The translations under genes and the position numbers were made by a program. A DNA stretch of 63,028 bases from Elusimicrobia bacterium RIFOXYA2_FULL_47_53 (lineage in GTDB: Bacteria; Elusimicrobiota; Endomicrobiia; Endomicrobiales; XYA2-FULL-47-53). The stretch's first letter is position 1. Each line of letters opens with the position of its first letter. Shown one piece after another: positions 22,394 through 31,635 of this stretch. The notes below the pieces were generated by a model. That model ran no database searches, was not told the DNA's origin, and worked only from the letters and a program-made list of their open reading frames with translations. The stretch is from positions 1 to 63,028 of the forward strand of contig MGVE01000012.1 in the NCBI GenBank assembly GCA_001800315.1. Reading direction: 5' to 3'.

Positions 22394-23689
22394 TTACAAC
22401 CAGAGGACTCTTTTGTAAATCTTGTCAATGTTCTTAAAATGTCCGCTTAAGTCAAAACACTTTGTTATTTCGGCGCGGTTTAACAGCTTTAAAATCTCGC
22501 TGTCTGATTTCATGTAATCTTCCAGACTGACATTTTTTTCCCTGGCAGAAAAGGCAGCTTTCTGAACAAGCGCGTAACCGGCCTCCCTGGTCAGGCCCTT
22601 TTCAACAAGCGCCAGAAGCACCGTGCCCGAGAAAATAATATCCTGCGATTTTTTAAGATTTTTCATCATATTTTCAGGATAGACTTGAAGCCCGGAAAGA
22701 AGATAATTAATCCTTACCAGCATAAAGTCTAATATAATGGACGCGTCCGGCAGAACCACCCTCTCAACCGAGGAATGGCTTATATCGCGCTCGTGCCAGA
22801 GGGCGATATTTTCAAGCCCTGCCATCGCGTAGCTTCTAAGCAGCCTTGCCATACCGCAGATATTCTCGGAAAGAATAGGATTGCGTTTGTGAGGCATAGC
22901 GGAAGAACCTTTCTGTCCCTTGGTAAACGGCTCCTCGGCCTCAAGCACCTCTGTTTTCTGAAGGTGCCTTATTTCCGTGGCTATTCTCTCAAGGGAAGCG
23001 CCGACTATAGCAAGGCGGCACAGGTATGTCGCGTGTCTGTCGCGCGGCACCACTTGGGTAGAAACCGGCTCGGGTTTTAAACCCATGTGCTTGCAAATAT
23101 ATTCCTCTACTTTAGGGTCAAGATGCGCGAAACTGCCTACGGCTCCCGAAACCTTGCCGAAAGAGACAACTTCTTCCGTAGCCTTTATGAGCGCGCTGGC
23201 CCTTTTAATTTCACTGTACCAGGAAGCGGCTTTAAGCCCGAAAGTCATAGGTTCGGCGTGCACGCCGTGAGTCCTACCCATCATAGGGGTCTTTTTATAT
23301 TTTATCACCAACGCTCTTATAGTCTTTAGCAGATTATCTATGCCGGCTTCCAGCATCTTGCACGATTCTTTCAGTTGAGCGCCCAGAGCGGTGTCCAAAA
23401 CATCCGATGAAGTCATTCCTTTGTGCAGATATCTTGACTCCGGTCCAATCGTTTCGTTCACCTGAGTCAGGAAAGCTATGACATCATGTTTAACGGTCGC
23501 CTCTATCTCTAAAATTCTTTTGGGGTTGATTTTTGCCCGTTTTCTTATCTTTGCTACGGCCGATTTAGGCACGAGCCCCATTTTAGACATGGCTTCAGCG
23601 GAAAGAATTTCCACTTCAAGCATTTTCCGGAACCTGTTTTCGTCCGACCATATTGCGGCCATTTCAGGCCTGGTGTAGCGCGGTATCAT
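22394..23689 (-). CDS. purB: Adenylosuccinate lyase
   Basis: PurB removes fumarate from SAICAR and from adenylosuccinate, so it acts in both the IMP pathway and the AMP branch. The 431-residue protein has MIPRYTRPEM at the start, MTSSDVLDTALGAQLKE, GRTHGVHAEPMTFG with the catalytic His, and the lyase signature GSSAMPHKRNPILSENICG with the mobile-loop Ser. An AAAGGAG ribosome site precedes the ATG. It is the last gene of the nucleotide cluster in the reading direction, followed by a terminator. Confidence 0.97.
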   Translation of the reverse strand: MIPRYTRPEMAAIWSDENRFRKMLEVEILSAEAMSKMGLVPKSAVAKIRKRAKINPKRILEIEATVKHDVIAFLTQVNETIGPESRYLHKGMTSSDVLDTALGAQLKESCKMLEAGIDNLLKTIRALVIKYKKTPMMGRTHGVHAEPMTFGLKAASWYSEIKRASALIKATEEVVSFGKVSGAVGSFAHLDPKVEEYICKHMGLKPEPVSTQVVPRDRHATYLCRLAIVGASLERIATEIRHLQKTEVLEAEEPFTKGQKGSSAMPHKRNPILSENICGMARLLRSYAMAGLENIALWHERDISHSSVERVVLPDASIILDFMLVRINYLLSGLQVYPENMMKNLKKSQDIIFSGTVLLALVEKGLTREAGYALVQKAAFSAREKNVSLEDYMKSDSEILKLLNRAEITKCFDLSGHFKNIDKIYKRVLWL

Positions 23690-23743
23690 TTAAAGTCTCC
23701 TTTGACAACAGCGATTAGCGGTAAGGGCTAAGCGATAAGTGAA

Positions 23744-24103
23744 CTACACTCTAAGCAATAGCTTTTTTTGTAATCCACCCAGCATCTTCCCAATTTCCTC
23801 ACATTTGGCATTTAAAAATTCAAAATCTTCACAAACGATATAGCTGAGATCGCGGCTGAGTATTAAATGGTATTTAGTTTCTTCCAATGAAGAATCGGCG
23901 ATATTTAAGAAATGTAGATATTCCCTGGTACTACTTCTTTTAAAACCTTCCGCGATATTTGCTGGTATGGAAGCGGACGAACGGCGTAGTTGAGACACTA
24001 AACCATACCTCTCCTCAACAGGAAAACATTTTGTTATTCTATAAATACTCAGTACCAGTTCGTGAGATTTCTGCCAAACAAGCAATTCTTTAAAACTCTT
24101 CAT
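23744..24103 (-). CDS. Four-helix-bundle protein (23S rRNA IVP family)
   Basis: A 119-residue all-helical protein with the family pattern FKELLVWQKSHELVLSIY, FPVEERYGLVSQLRRSSASI, PANIAEGFKRSSTREYLHFL and SLEETKYHLILSRDL. Such proteins were first seen in intervening sequences of 23S rRNA genes but also occur alone, as here; function unknown. It interrupts purB-purN and is framed by GGTAAGGG-type repeat arms (23712-23741 and 24108-24140), suggesting it arrived as a small insertion. Confidence 0.88.
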   Translation of the reverse strand: MKSFKELLVWQKSHELVLSIYRITKCFPVEERYGLVSQLRRSSASIPANIAEGFKRSSTREYLHFLNIADSSLEETKYHLILSRDLSYIVCEDFEFLNAKCEEIGKMLGGLQKKLLLRV

Positions 24104-24132
24104 CCCCCCACCTACCCCTTATCCCTTACCGT

Positions 24133-24723
24133 TTACCCCTGCTTTAGTATTTTAAGGATCGCTTCCGGATAGGCTATATGCTCAACGGCAAGCACGCGGG
24201 CCGCAAGTTCCTCGGGGGTATCATTTATTAAAACCGGAACTTTCCGCTGAAGAATTATTTCACCGCTGTCATATACTTCGTTTACCCAGTGGACCGTCAC
24301 CCCCGATTCCGACTCACCGGCGGCTATTACCGCCTTATGCACATGATGCCCGTACATTCCCTTGCCTCCGTATTTAGGCAGAAGCGCGGGATGAATATTT
24401 ATTATTTTATTCTTAAAATCATTCAGCAAACAGGGATCTATAAGGCTCATATAGCCGGCAAGGCAGACAATATCAACTTTATGCTTTCTAAGCTCGCCTG
24501 AAATCATAGAGCAGTAGGCGGAGTTCGCGTTAAAATCCCTGGGATTGAAAAAAAACGCCGGTATTTTATGTTTCTCGGCTCGTTCAAGCCCGTAGGCATC
24601 GGCCCGGTTTGAAACAACGACAGCTACCCGCGCGAGGCCTTTTAGTATTCCGGACTCACAGGCGTCTATAATAGCCTGAAGGTTACTCCCACCTCCTGAA
24701 ATCAGAACTCCGATATTTTTCAT
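24133..24723 (-). CDS. purN: Phosphoribosylglycinamide formyltransferase
   Basis: PurN transfers a formyl group from 10-formyl-tetrahydrofolate to GAR. The 196-residue enzyme shows ISGGGSNLQAIIDAC at the start, VVSNRADAYGLERA, VCLAGYMSLI, and the catalytic segment INIHPALLPKYGGKGMYGHHVHKAV with Asn and His. The catalytic Asp lies in YDSGEIILQ. It lies upstream of the four-helix-bundle gene and 180 bp after purM. Confidence 0.97.
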   Translation of the reverse strand: MKNIGVLISGGGSNLQAIIDACESGILKGLARVAVVVSNRADAYGLERAEKHKIPAFFFNPRDFNANSAYCSMISGELRKHKVDIVCLAGYMSLIDPCLLNDFKNKIINIHPALLPKYGGKGMYGHHVHKAVIAAGESESGVTVHWVNEVYDSGEIILQRKVPVLINDTPEELAARVLAVEHIAYPEAILKILKQG

Positions 24724-24779
24724 ATTTTTCCTAAACAGGACTCTTACTCCTCGGCGGACTCACAGACTGACAACAAACC

Positions 24780-24820
24780 ACGAGATTGCTTCTCTCCCTT
24801 CGGGAGATCGCAACGACACC
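24780..24820. repeat. Short intergenic palindromic element
   Basis: CGAGATTGCTTCTCTCCC-ttc-GGGAGATCGCAACG forms a hairpin between purN and purM. A close relative lies at 22288-22325 downstream of purB. The GAGATTGCTTC start is shared with the larger elements at 26599, 31511 and 40501. Confidence 0.65.
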
Positions 24821-24903
24821 AGCTTCTACGAGGCGGACTCACGGACTGACGGGTACAGAAACTCTTTTCAAACCAGAAAACACATACCATAATACGACTG
24901 AGA

Positions 24904-25857
24904 TTATACTATTTCCACCCCTCGGACGCCGCTGACAACTTTTCCTATTACCATTGAACCCTTGACAAGTTTCAGGACTTTCAAGGCTGAAGATTTTTCA
25001 ACTATCAGAACCATACCGATACCCATATTCAACACTCTGTAAATCTCTTTATCCGCAACTTTTCCTTTTTTCTGGATAAATTTAAATATTTCAGGGACCT
25101 TCCAGCTGTTCTTATTAATAACAACTCTTATATTTGCCGGCAAAATTCGCTCTATCTTGTCATAAAAACTGCCGCCTGTAATATGCGCGATACCGTGAAC
25201 AACAGGGGTACGGAAAGCGTTTAATAGTTTTAGAACTTCCTTTACATAAATCCTCGTAGGAGCCAGTAGTTCCTTGGAATATTTCTTTAGTTCCGGTTTT
25301 GAAAAGACTTTTCTAATAAGTGAGTATCCGTTTGAATGCGGGCCTGAAGAAGGAAGGCCAATTACCACATCACCCGGCTTTATTTTTCTTCCTGTAATTT
25401 CCCGGCCCTTTTCCAGCGCGCCCACCGCGAAACCGGCCACATCATATTCACCCGGAGGGTAAAAACCGGGCATCTCGGCAGTTTCTCCGCCGACAAGCGC
25501 GCAGCCGGATATCTCGCAGCCTTTAACAATTCCGGATATCACGCTCTGGGCAGTATCCACATCAAGTTTACCGCAGGCGAAATAATCCAGAAAGAAAAGA
25601 GGCTTCGCGCCGCAGCAGATAATATCGTTCACGCTCATGGCGACAAGATCTATGCCGACAGTGTCATGCTTGTCAAGCATAAAAGCGAGTTTTAGCTTTG
25701 TGCCGACTCCGTCGGTAGAGCTGACAAGGTTATACTTTGTGTCCGGCAGCGGAAACAAACCTCCGAAACCGCCTATTTTGGGAAGTTTTTTCTTAATTCT
25801 TCTGACCAGCTCGTTGCCCGCGTCAATGTCAACACCGGACTTTTTGTAAGTAATCAT
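24904..25857 (-). CDS. purM: Phosphoribosylformylglycinamidine cyclo-ligase (AIR synthetase)
   Basis: PurM closes the imidazole ring of AIR using ATP. The 317-residue protein has [18 protein letters not shown], the [12 protein letters not shown] signature, [57 protein letters not shown] and [11 protein letters not shown]. It is slightly shorter than many homologues (about 340) at the C-terminus. Confidence 0.97.
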   Translation of the reverse strand: MITYKKSGVDIDAGNELVRRIKKKLPKIGGFGGLFPLPDTKYNLVSSTDGVGTKLKLAFMLDKHDTVGIDLVAMSVNDIICCGAKPLFFLDYFACGKLDVDTAQSVISGIVKGCEISGCALVGGETAEMPGFYPPGEYDVAGFAVGALEKGREITGRKIKPGDVVIGLPSSGPHSNGYSLIRKVFSKPELKKYSKELLAPTRIYVKEVLKLLNAFRTPVVHGIAHITGGSFYDKIERILPANIRVVINKNSWKVPEIFKFIQKKGKVADKEIYRVLNMGIGMVLIVEKSSALKVLKLVKGSMVIGKVVSGVRGVEIV

Positions 25858-25942
25858 TATTTGGCTCCTGATTCAGTAGTATGTTATTTTTAACCAAGGG
25901 GCTCACTTACCGCCTGCCCTTATCTCTTACACTTGTAATAAA

Positions 25943-26530
25943 CTATTTCGTTTTTGTCCTTGAACCCGGTTTTATAACGGGTTGTCCGGCCTTACACAGC
26001 GGACACTCTTCCGGCTTGTAACTTTTCACCTCAAGCGATAACAAAGAGAAACGCGGCACGCCGAAATCCACTTTTCCGCCGCTTCTATCAACCAGCGAAG
26101 CCACGGCGACAACATCTCCGCCAAGAGACTTAACAACCTCAACCACCTCGCCGGTTGAAAGGCCCGTTGTTATCACATCTTCAACCACAACGCACTTCTC
26201 GCCCTTTTCTATTTTAAAACCACGCCTTAGGACAAGCTTCCCCTCTACTCTTTCGCAAAATATCGCTCTGCGGCCGAGCGCCCGTCCTACCTCCTGGCCT
26301 ATTACAATTCCTCCCATGGCGGGAGAAATAACAAGATCAATCGCGTCAGCGCCCAACTTGCCGGAAATCAGCTTTCTGAGTTCCTGCGCCAGCTTCTCGG
26401 CGGTATCGGGATACTGCAGAATCAGCGCCGACTGAAAATATGTGTCTGAATGAAGGCCGCTTGAAAGAAGAAAATGTCCGTTAAGCAGAGCTTTTTTCTC
26501 TTCAAATAATTTTCTTAAATCGTTTGACAT
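25943..26530 (-). CDS. pyrE: Orotate phosphoribosyltransferase
   Basis: PyrE joins orotate and PRPP to give OMP. The 195-residue protein carries the PRPP-binding motif CVVVEDVITTGLSTGEVVE, a HFLLSSGLHSDTYFQSALIL N-terminal region and a C-terminal CPLCKAGQPVIKPGSR with a CxxC pair, as in the Thermus-like group. It lies upstream of purM and downstream of pyrF, where an intergenic repeat intervenes. Confidence 0.96.
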   Translation of the reverse strand: MSNDLRKLFEEKKALLNGHFLLSSGLHSDTYFQSALILQYPDTAEKLAQELRKLISGKLGADAIDLVISPAMGGIVIGQEVGRALGRRAIFCERVEGKLVLRRGFKIEKGEKCVVVEDVITTGLSTGEVVEVVKSLGGDVVAVASLVDRSGGKVDFGVPRFSLLSLEVKSYKPEECPLCKAGQPVIKPGSRTKTK

Positions 26531-26560
26531 AACTCACCTTTCCGTTGAATGACTTTTTTA

Positions 26561-26665
26561 GCAGAGCAAGCTCTGCGACTACAAAACCATTTTAACGGCG
26601 AGATTGCTTCCCGCCACTAAACATTCGGAGGACTGCCGCGTCGTTACACTCCTCGCAAAGACGGC
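26561..26665. repeat. Composite intergenic repeat before pyrE
   Basis: A perfect hairpin GCAGAGC-aa-GCTCTGC (26561-26576) followed by GACTACAAAA, then a GAGATTGCTTCCCGCC element ending CTCCTCGCAAAGACGG. The same two parts occur in the same order at 31457-31578. The second part belongs to the widespread GAGATTGC...CGCAA-GACGG palindromic repeat type. Confidence 0.75.
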
Positions 26666-26741
26666 ATGAAAGACTCTTTCAACTAATTCAAATCAACCAC
26701 TTTGGTGTCATACTGACAGAACATATTAAAACGACGGCTCT

Positions 26742-27398
26742 TTATATCGTCCCCGAAGCGGCCGCTATTTCTTCGCTCATTTGCTTCGCGACGGCGCGAG
26801 GGTCTTTGGCCTCAATAATAGGCCTGCCTACAACTATATAATCAGCGCCGTCTCCTACCGCAACGGAGGCGCTGGCGATTCTTTTCTGATCGTCATTTCC
26901 TGCCGCAGGCCTTATGCCGGGCGTCACCACGGTAAAATCATAACCACAGGCTTCCTTAATCGCTTTAATTTCCAGAGGAGAAGCTATAACTCCGTCAGCT
27001 CCGGATTCCCGCGCGAGTTTTGCCCTCTTAATTACTTCCTGAGGATCAGTCAGCTGGCTGGTCAGCACCGTAACGGCCCATATTTTGGGCCGGTTATTCA
27101 CGCTCGCGGCGGCTTCTATCATTTCCCGTCCGCCGGATGAATGAATTGTAAGGCTGTATACGCCCAGTTCGGCGGCAGACTCAACGGCTCTTTGCACTGT
27201 CGCGGGAATATCGTGAAACTTTAAATCAAGAAAAACCTCTTTACCCATTTTTTTTATCTCTTTTACCAGCGTCTGTCCGGATTTGATGAAGAGTATGGGG
27301 CCGACCTTAAAAATATCAACCCACGGTGAAAGGTCGCTTGTCAGGTCAAGAGCCTGCTTCTCAGTTTTTACATCCAGGGCAACTATAATTTTTTTCAT
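26742..27398 (-). CDS. pyrF: Orotidine-5'-phosphate decarboxylase
   Basis: PyrF decarboxylates OMP to UMP. The 218-residue TIM-barrel protein shows IIVALDVKTEKQAL with the first active-site Asp, FKVGPILFIKSG, FLDLKFHDIPATVQRAV with the catalytic Asp-Lys-Asp set, and a C-terminal VTPGIRPAAGNDDQKR plus DYIVVGRPII phosphate loop. The ATG overlaps the pyrD stop as ATGA. Confidence 0.97.
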   Translation of the reverse strand: MKKIIVALDVKTEKQALDLTSDLSPWVDIFKVGPILFIKSGQTLVKEIKKMGKEVFLDLKFHDIPATVQRAVESAAELGVYSLTIHSSGGREMIEAAASVNNRPKIWAVTVLTSQLTDPQEVIKRAKLARESGADGVIASPLEIKAIKEACGYDFTVVTPGIRPAAGNDDQKRIASASVAVGDGADYIVVGRPIIEAKDPRAVAKQMSEEIAAASGTI

Positions 27399-28306
27399 TG
27401 GCTAAGATTCCCGGTTATTGCCGAAAGAGAGGCAATATTATTTTTCTTCACATAAGCCTCAATACCCGAAGCTATATCTTTAATCGCGTTAACATCCTTA
27501 AAAAGCGCAGTCCCCACGGAAACCAGAGTAGCTCCGGCGAGTATAAACTCAACCGCGTCGTCTCCCGTAACCACGCCTCCGCCGCCTATGACAGGTATCT
27601 TTACCGCCTTTGACGCGGCATAGACACAGCGCAAAGCCAGGGGTTTTATCGCGGGGCCCGACATTCCGCCGGTAATCGTTGAGAGCTTAGGCTTGCGCGT
27701 ATTGATATTTATCGCCATCCCGGGGAATGTGTTGACCAGTGATACCGCCCCGGCCCCGCTTTCTTCGCATAAAACCGCCAAAGCCGCGATGTCGCTGACC
27801 ATAGGCGATATCTTGGCTATAACAGGTAGTTTTGTGGCCTCTCTTACACCCTTTACTATCTGGCTGACAAGTTCGTTGTTCTGACAGATTATCTGCTTGC
27901 GCAGGTTTGGGCAGGATAGGTTGAGTTCAATTGCCGCAGCCGAACATTTATCCGAAACCGCGCGCGCCATCTTAATGTAATCCTCCGGAGTTTCACCGGC
28001 CACGCTTACAAAAACCGGGGCGCTCAGGTTCGCGAGTTTAGGCCATTTTTCGTCAAGGAATCTGTCAAGCCCCACATTCTGCAAGCCGATGGTATTGAGC
28101 ATTCCGGCCTCAACTTCAGCCAGCCTCGGAGGCGGGTTGCCCGATTTTTGCTTTAGCGTTATGGTTTTTGTCACAACAGCGCCAATGCTGTCGTAATCAG
28201 CCAGATCCCGGCTTTCGTATCCGTAGCCGAAAGTTCCGGAGGCCGTGACAAGAGGCGTTTTAAGTTCAATGCCGAAGATTTTTACACTGATATTTTTTTT
28301 CACCAT
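27395..28306 (-). CDS. pyrD: Dihydroorotate dehydrogenase, class 1B catalytic subunit
   Basis: PyrD oxidises dihydroorotate to orotate with FMN; class 1B enzymes pass electrons through PyrK to NAD+. The 303-residue protein has PLVTASGTFGYG, NTIGLQNVGLDRFL, AIELNLSCPNLR with the Cys base of class 1, VIAKISPM, MSGPAIKPLALRCVY and IPVIGGGGVVTGDDAVEFI. It overlaps pyrK by 7 nt and pyrF by 4 nt, so the three are coupled. Confidence 0.97.
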   Translation of the reverse strand: MVKKNISVKIFGIELKTPLVTASGTFGYGYESRDLADYDSIGAVVTKTITLKQKSGNPPPRLAEVEAGMLNTIGLQNVGLDRFLDEKWPKLANLSAPVFVSVAGETPEDYIKMARAVSDKCSAAAIELNLSCPNLRKQIICQNNELVSQIVKGVREATKLPVIAKISPMVSDIAALAVLCEESGAGAVSLVNTFPGMAININTRKPKLSTITGGMSGPAIKPLALRCVYAASKAVKIPVIGGGGVVTGDDAVEFILAGATLVSVGTALFKDVNAIKDIASGIEAYVKKNNIASLSAITGNLSQ

Positions 28307-29064
28307 TCTATCTGCCTTATATCAAAAACCGGACCATCCGAACAGACCATTTTATACTCGCCTGATATCTCAACGGCACAGCCCTGGCAATTGCCCATGC
28401 CGCAGGCCATCATCTCTTCAAGGGAAGCGTAGCCCTCCACACCGGCCTTTATCGCGATAGTGGCCGCTGTTTTAAGCATTAAGTGCGGGCCGCAGGCGTA
28501 AATGACGCAATTGCTGCCGTGCTTTTTTACTGCGGCCTCTATTCCTTCGGTTACATACCCTTTTTTGCCTTTAGAACCGTTGTCGGTATATATTCTTACA
28601 TCCCAGCCGAGCTTTTTAAGGTTATCGGTGGAAGCCAGGTCATTTTTAGTTTTTGCCCCGTAGAGCACAATCCCGGGAACGGAAAGCTTTTCGGCGGCGC
28701 AATTAAGCGAAGCCAGGCCGGTGCCGCCGGCAAGAAGGACAACGCATTTCTTACGGGCAGAGCTCAGGTCGTAGCCGTTGCCGAGCGGGCCGAATACTTT
28801 AAGAACCTCGCCCTTTTTTAATTGAGAGAGGTTTTTAGTTCCTTTTCCGATTACTCTGTAAAGAAAACTTACCTCTCCCTTCTTTACCGAGTAAACGCTT
28901 AAGGGCCGGCGCAGGAATACTCCGGGCACATTAAGCATATAAAACTGCCCCGGAATAGAAAACCGGGCTAGATTTTCAGATTTAAAACTTAAAATATAAT
29001 AGCCCGGGCCTGCCGATTTATTGCGGCTTATTATTACTGATTGATACCTTCTTTTTCCGACCAG
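28300..29064 (-). CDS. pyrK: Dihydroorotate dehydrogenase electron-transfer subunit, probable CTG start
   Basis: PyrK carries FAD and a [2Fe-2S] cluster and links PyrD to NAD+. The C-terminal cluster motif is CGMGNCQGCAV...MVC; LLAGGTGLASL and IYACGPHLML are the NAD domain. The only ATG start (28938) would delete the N-terminal FAD-domain strands, because in-frame upstream codons encode VIISRNKSAGPGYYILSF and then SIPGQFYMLNVPG, which match PyrK. No ATG, GTG or TTG lies in that stretch. A CTG at 29064, nine nt after a perfect GGAGG, gives 254 residues, the normal length. This start overlaps pyrC by 31 nt. Confidence 0.85.
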   Translation of the reverse strand: MVGKRRYQSVIISRNKSAGPGYYILSFKSENLARFSIPGQFYMLNVPGVFLRRPLSVYSVKKGEVSFLYRVIGKGTKNLSQLKKGEVLKVFGPLGNGYDLSSARKKCVVLLAGGTGLASLNCAAEKLSVPGIVLYGAKTKNDLASTDNLKKLGWDVRIYTDNGSKGKKGYVTEGIEAAVKKHGSNCVIYACGPHLMLKTAATIAIKAGVEGYASLEEMMACGMGNCQGCAVEISGEYKMVCSDGPVFDIRQIEW

Positions 29065-30329
29065 ACGATTTTACCTCCGGCTATGGTGTATTCAGCGGCG
29101 CCCTTCATCTTTTTGCCTATATAGGGCGAGTTCTTACTCTTTGAGAGAATGCTGTTCTTTGTCAGCACAAATTCTTTCAGCGGGTCAATAACGACTATGT
29201 CGGCGACGCAGCCTGATTTTATCTTTCCCCTGCCGTTTAAGCCAAATATGGACGCCGGGTTGCCGGACATAAGGCATATAGCCTGCGGCCAGGATAATAT
29301 TTTTTTATCAATCAGGTCCATTATCACGAGGCTTAGAGTGCTTTCAAGGCCGATAATCCCGAATGGGGCCAGGTCGTACTCCTTATTTTTTTCTTCTTCC
29401 GTATGCGGAGCGTGATCGGAGGCTATGCAGTCTATTGTGCCGTCGCTTAAACCTTTTATTATGGCCTCAACATCTCTCTGAGCGCGAAGCGGCGGCTTCA
29501 TTTTCGTGTTCGTATCGTAATTTTTAACCGCTTCGTCCGTAAGAGTAAAGTAATGAGGGCAGGTTTCGGCGGTAACTTTTATTTTATTTTTCTTGGCTCG
29601 CCTTATCAGGTCAACGGAGCCTTCCGTTGAAACATGCGCCACATGCAGATGTCCGCCTGTAAGTTCGGCAAGCATTATATCGCGGCTGACCATAATGTCT
29701 TCGCTCTGATTCGGTATACCTCTTAAACCAAGAACTGTTGAAACGCCGCCCTCGTTCATAACGCCGTTTTTAGAAAGGTTTTTATCTTCAGCGTGCGATA
29801 TAACCGGCAGAGAAAACATTTTCGTGTATTCAAGGGCATGGCGCATAACCTGAGAGTCCATAACGGGGTTGCCATCGTCAGAAATCGCTATAACGCCGGC
29901 GCTTTTCAAGACGCCTATCTCGGCCAGCTCAACTCCGGCCGATTCTTTCGTGATGCAGCCTATGGGGAAGACATTTATAAGCCCTTCTTTCTGGGCTTTC
30001 ATGAGCACAAATTCCACCGCCGGCGCGTTGTCAAGCGGCGGGTGCGTGTTAGGCATGCAAAAAATTGAAGTATATCCGCCCTTGGCCGCGGCCCGCGTGC
30101 CGCTGGCTATAGTTTCCTCTTCCTCGTGGCCCGGTTCCCTTAAGTGCGTATGAATATCTATAAGCCCCGGAGCCACTATCTTTCCCCGGGCGTCTATTTT
30201 CGTATCGGCTTTGTCGGTTATCTTATCGGCGACCCTTTCAATAACTCCGTCAGAGATTAGCAGATCCATTTTTTTATCTGATTTAAAGGCCGGGTCAATT
30301 ACTCTTCCGCCGGAAATCAATATTTTCAT
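29034..30329 (-). CDS. pyrC: Dihydroorotase
   Basis: PyrC closes carbamoyl-aspartate to dihydroorotate. The 431-residue amidohydrolase has the zinc motif DIHTHLREPG, HEEEETIASGTRAAAKGGYT, NTHPPLDN, VISHAEDKNLS, HVAHVSTEGSVDLI, AETCPHYFTLTD and the catalytic Asp in IDCIASDHAPHT. It is the class I (AllB/PyrC-like) type of about 430 residues often paired with PyrB. It overlaps pyrB as TGATG; its 3' end carries the ribosome site of pyrK. Confidence 0.97.
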   Translation of the reverse strand: MKILISGGRVIDPAFKSDKKMDLLISDGVIERVADKITDKADTKIDARGKIVAPGLIDIHTHLREPGHEEEETIASGTRAAAKGGYTSIFCMPNTHPPLDNAPAVEFVLMKAQKEGLINVFPIGCITKESAGVELAEIGVLKSAGVIAISDDGNPVMDSQVMRHALEYTKMFSLPVISHAEDKNLSKNGVMNEGGVSTVLGLRGIPNQSEDIMVSRDIMLAELTGGHLHVAHVSTEGSVDLIRRAKKNKIKVTAETCPHYFTLTDEAVKNYDTNTKMKPPLRAQRDVEAIIKGLSDGTIDCIASDHAPHTEEEKNKEYDLAPFGIIGLESTLSLVIMDLIDKKILSWPQAICLMSGNPASIFGLNGRGKIKSGCVADIVVIDPLKEFVLTKNSILSKSKNSPYIGKKMKGAAEYTIAGGKIVWSEKEGINQ

Positions 30330-31291
30330 CAGCTGTTCCTCGCGATTTTTTGTTTATGCTCGCCGCCCGCTTTGGCGGAGAGGAGATACAAAACTGCCAT
30401 TCTCACGGCTATTCCGTTTGTAACCTGCTCGTTTATCACGGCCGCAGGGCTGTCAGCGACCTCGGAAGATATTTCAATGCCGCGGTTCATGGGGCCGGGA
30501 TGCATCACCAGCACATCAGGCTTGGCGTACTTCAGGCGGTCGCCGGTCATCTGGTAAAGTTCAATATATTCATGCATTGACGGAAAAAGGTTGTCCTGCT
30601 GGCGCTCCATCTGAATCCGCAGGATGTTAACCACATCAACCCCTTTAAGAGCCTCGTTTAAATCGTAAAACACTTTTACGCCCATATTCTCTATGCCCGC
30701 AGGAATAAGGGTCGGTGGGCCGGCGACTCTCACCTGGGCGCCCATCTTTATAAGCCCCCAGATGTTTGACTTGGCGACTCTGCTGTGCAGAATGTCTCCG
30801 ACTAAAAGAACCTTTAGACCCTCTATTTTTTTCTTCTTATCAAGTATTGTGTAGAGATCCAGCAGCCCCTGAGTGGGATGCTCATGGAAGCCGTCACCCG
30901 CGTTAATAATTGAAGAGTGGAGGTTTCTACCAAGGACAGCGGGAGCGCCCGCGAGGTTATGGCGAATTATTATTATATCGGCCTTCATCGCCTCAAGCGT
31001 CTTGCCGGTATCAATAAGATTTTCACCTTTTACAACGCTTGAAGAACTCGTAGCGATGTTAACGACATCGGCGGAAAGCCTTTTGGCCGCGATTTCAAAA
31101 GAAAGCCTGGTTCTGGTGGAGGGTTCGTAAAAAAGATTTACTACGGTTTTGCCCCTGAGGGTGGGAACCTTTTTAATGCTTCTGGTAAAAAGGCTTTTAA
31201 AGGGGCGGGCTGCCTCAAGTATCAACTCAATTTCTTTGCGGTCCAATTGCTCTATCCCGAGCAAATCTTTACGCTGGAGCTGCATTTTCAC
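30329..31291 (-). CDS. pyrB: Aspartate carbamoyltransferase, catalytic subunit
   Basis: PyrB joins carbamoyl phosphate and aspartate. The 320-residue chain shows the carbamoyl-phosphate motif [30 protein letters not shown]-like segment ([14 protein letters not shown]), [24 protein letters not shown] and [13 protein letters not shown]. No regulatory pyrI gene is nearby; control may come from PyrR encoded upstream. Coupled to pyrC by a 1-nt overlap. Confidence 0.97.
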   Translation of the reverse strand: MKMQLQRKDLLGIEQLDRKEIELILEAARPFKSLFTRSIKKVPTLRGKTVVNLFYEPSTRTRLSFEIAAKRLSADVVNIATSSSSVVKGENLIDTGKTLEAMKADIIIIRHNLAGAPAVLGRNLHSSIINAGDGFHEHPTQGLLDLYTILDKKKKIEGLKVLLVGDILHSRVAKSNIWGLIKMGAQVRVAGPPTLIPAGIENMGVKVFYDLNEALKGVDVVNILRIQMERQQDNLFPSMHEYIELYQMTGDRLKYAKPDVLVMHPGPMNRGIEISSEVADSPAAVINEQVTNGIAVRMAVLYLLSAKAGGEHKQKIARNS

Positions 31292-31635
31292 CTCTTTAGA
31301 ATTTAAATGAATTCACTGTTCGCGCCGAAAACCAGGATTGCCACACACCTTGAACTCACGACGAAACCGTTCCCGTACCCAACCACAACTTCTTTCTATG
31401 GCCGTCTTATATGGATTCCCGACTAAGTATTTCGGGAATGACGGACTCTGATGAATGCGCAGCAAGCTGCGCGACTACAAAATCCCTTATTTCTGATTCC
31501 TGTGCAAACGTCGATATTGCTTCCCGCCACTAAACCTTCGGCGGACTGCCGCGTCGTTACACTCCTCGCAAAGACGGACTAAAACAGTATCCAACTGAAT
31601 CTACTTAAAACTTATAGCTTATAACTTAAGACTGA
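31292..31635. repeat. Intergenic repeat mosaic between pyrR and pyrB
   Basis: This 344-bp gap has no gene. It contains a hairpin ATTCCCGA...TCGGGAAT (31414-31438), the hairpin GCGCAGC-aa-GCTGCGC with GACTACAAAA (31457-31482), a GATATTGCTTCCCGCC...CGCAAAGACGG element (31511-31578), and AT-rich CTTATAGCTTATAACTT stretches near 31605-31632. I looked for a PyrR-type RNA attenuator here and saw no clear binding loop. Confidence 0.65.

Noticed and set aside
28300-28938. ATG start of pyrK at 28938
   Set aside because: It removes conserved N-terminal PyrK residues that are encoded in frame upstream.
31292-31635. PyrR-responsive attenuator before pyrB
   Set aside because: No clear PyrR loop consensus or terminator/antiterminator pair; hairpins there belong to repeat families.
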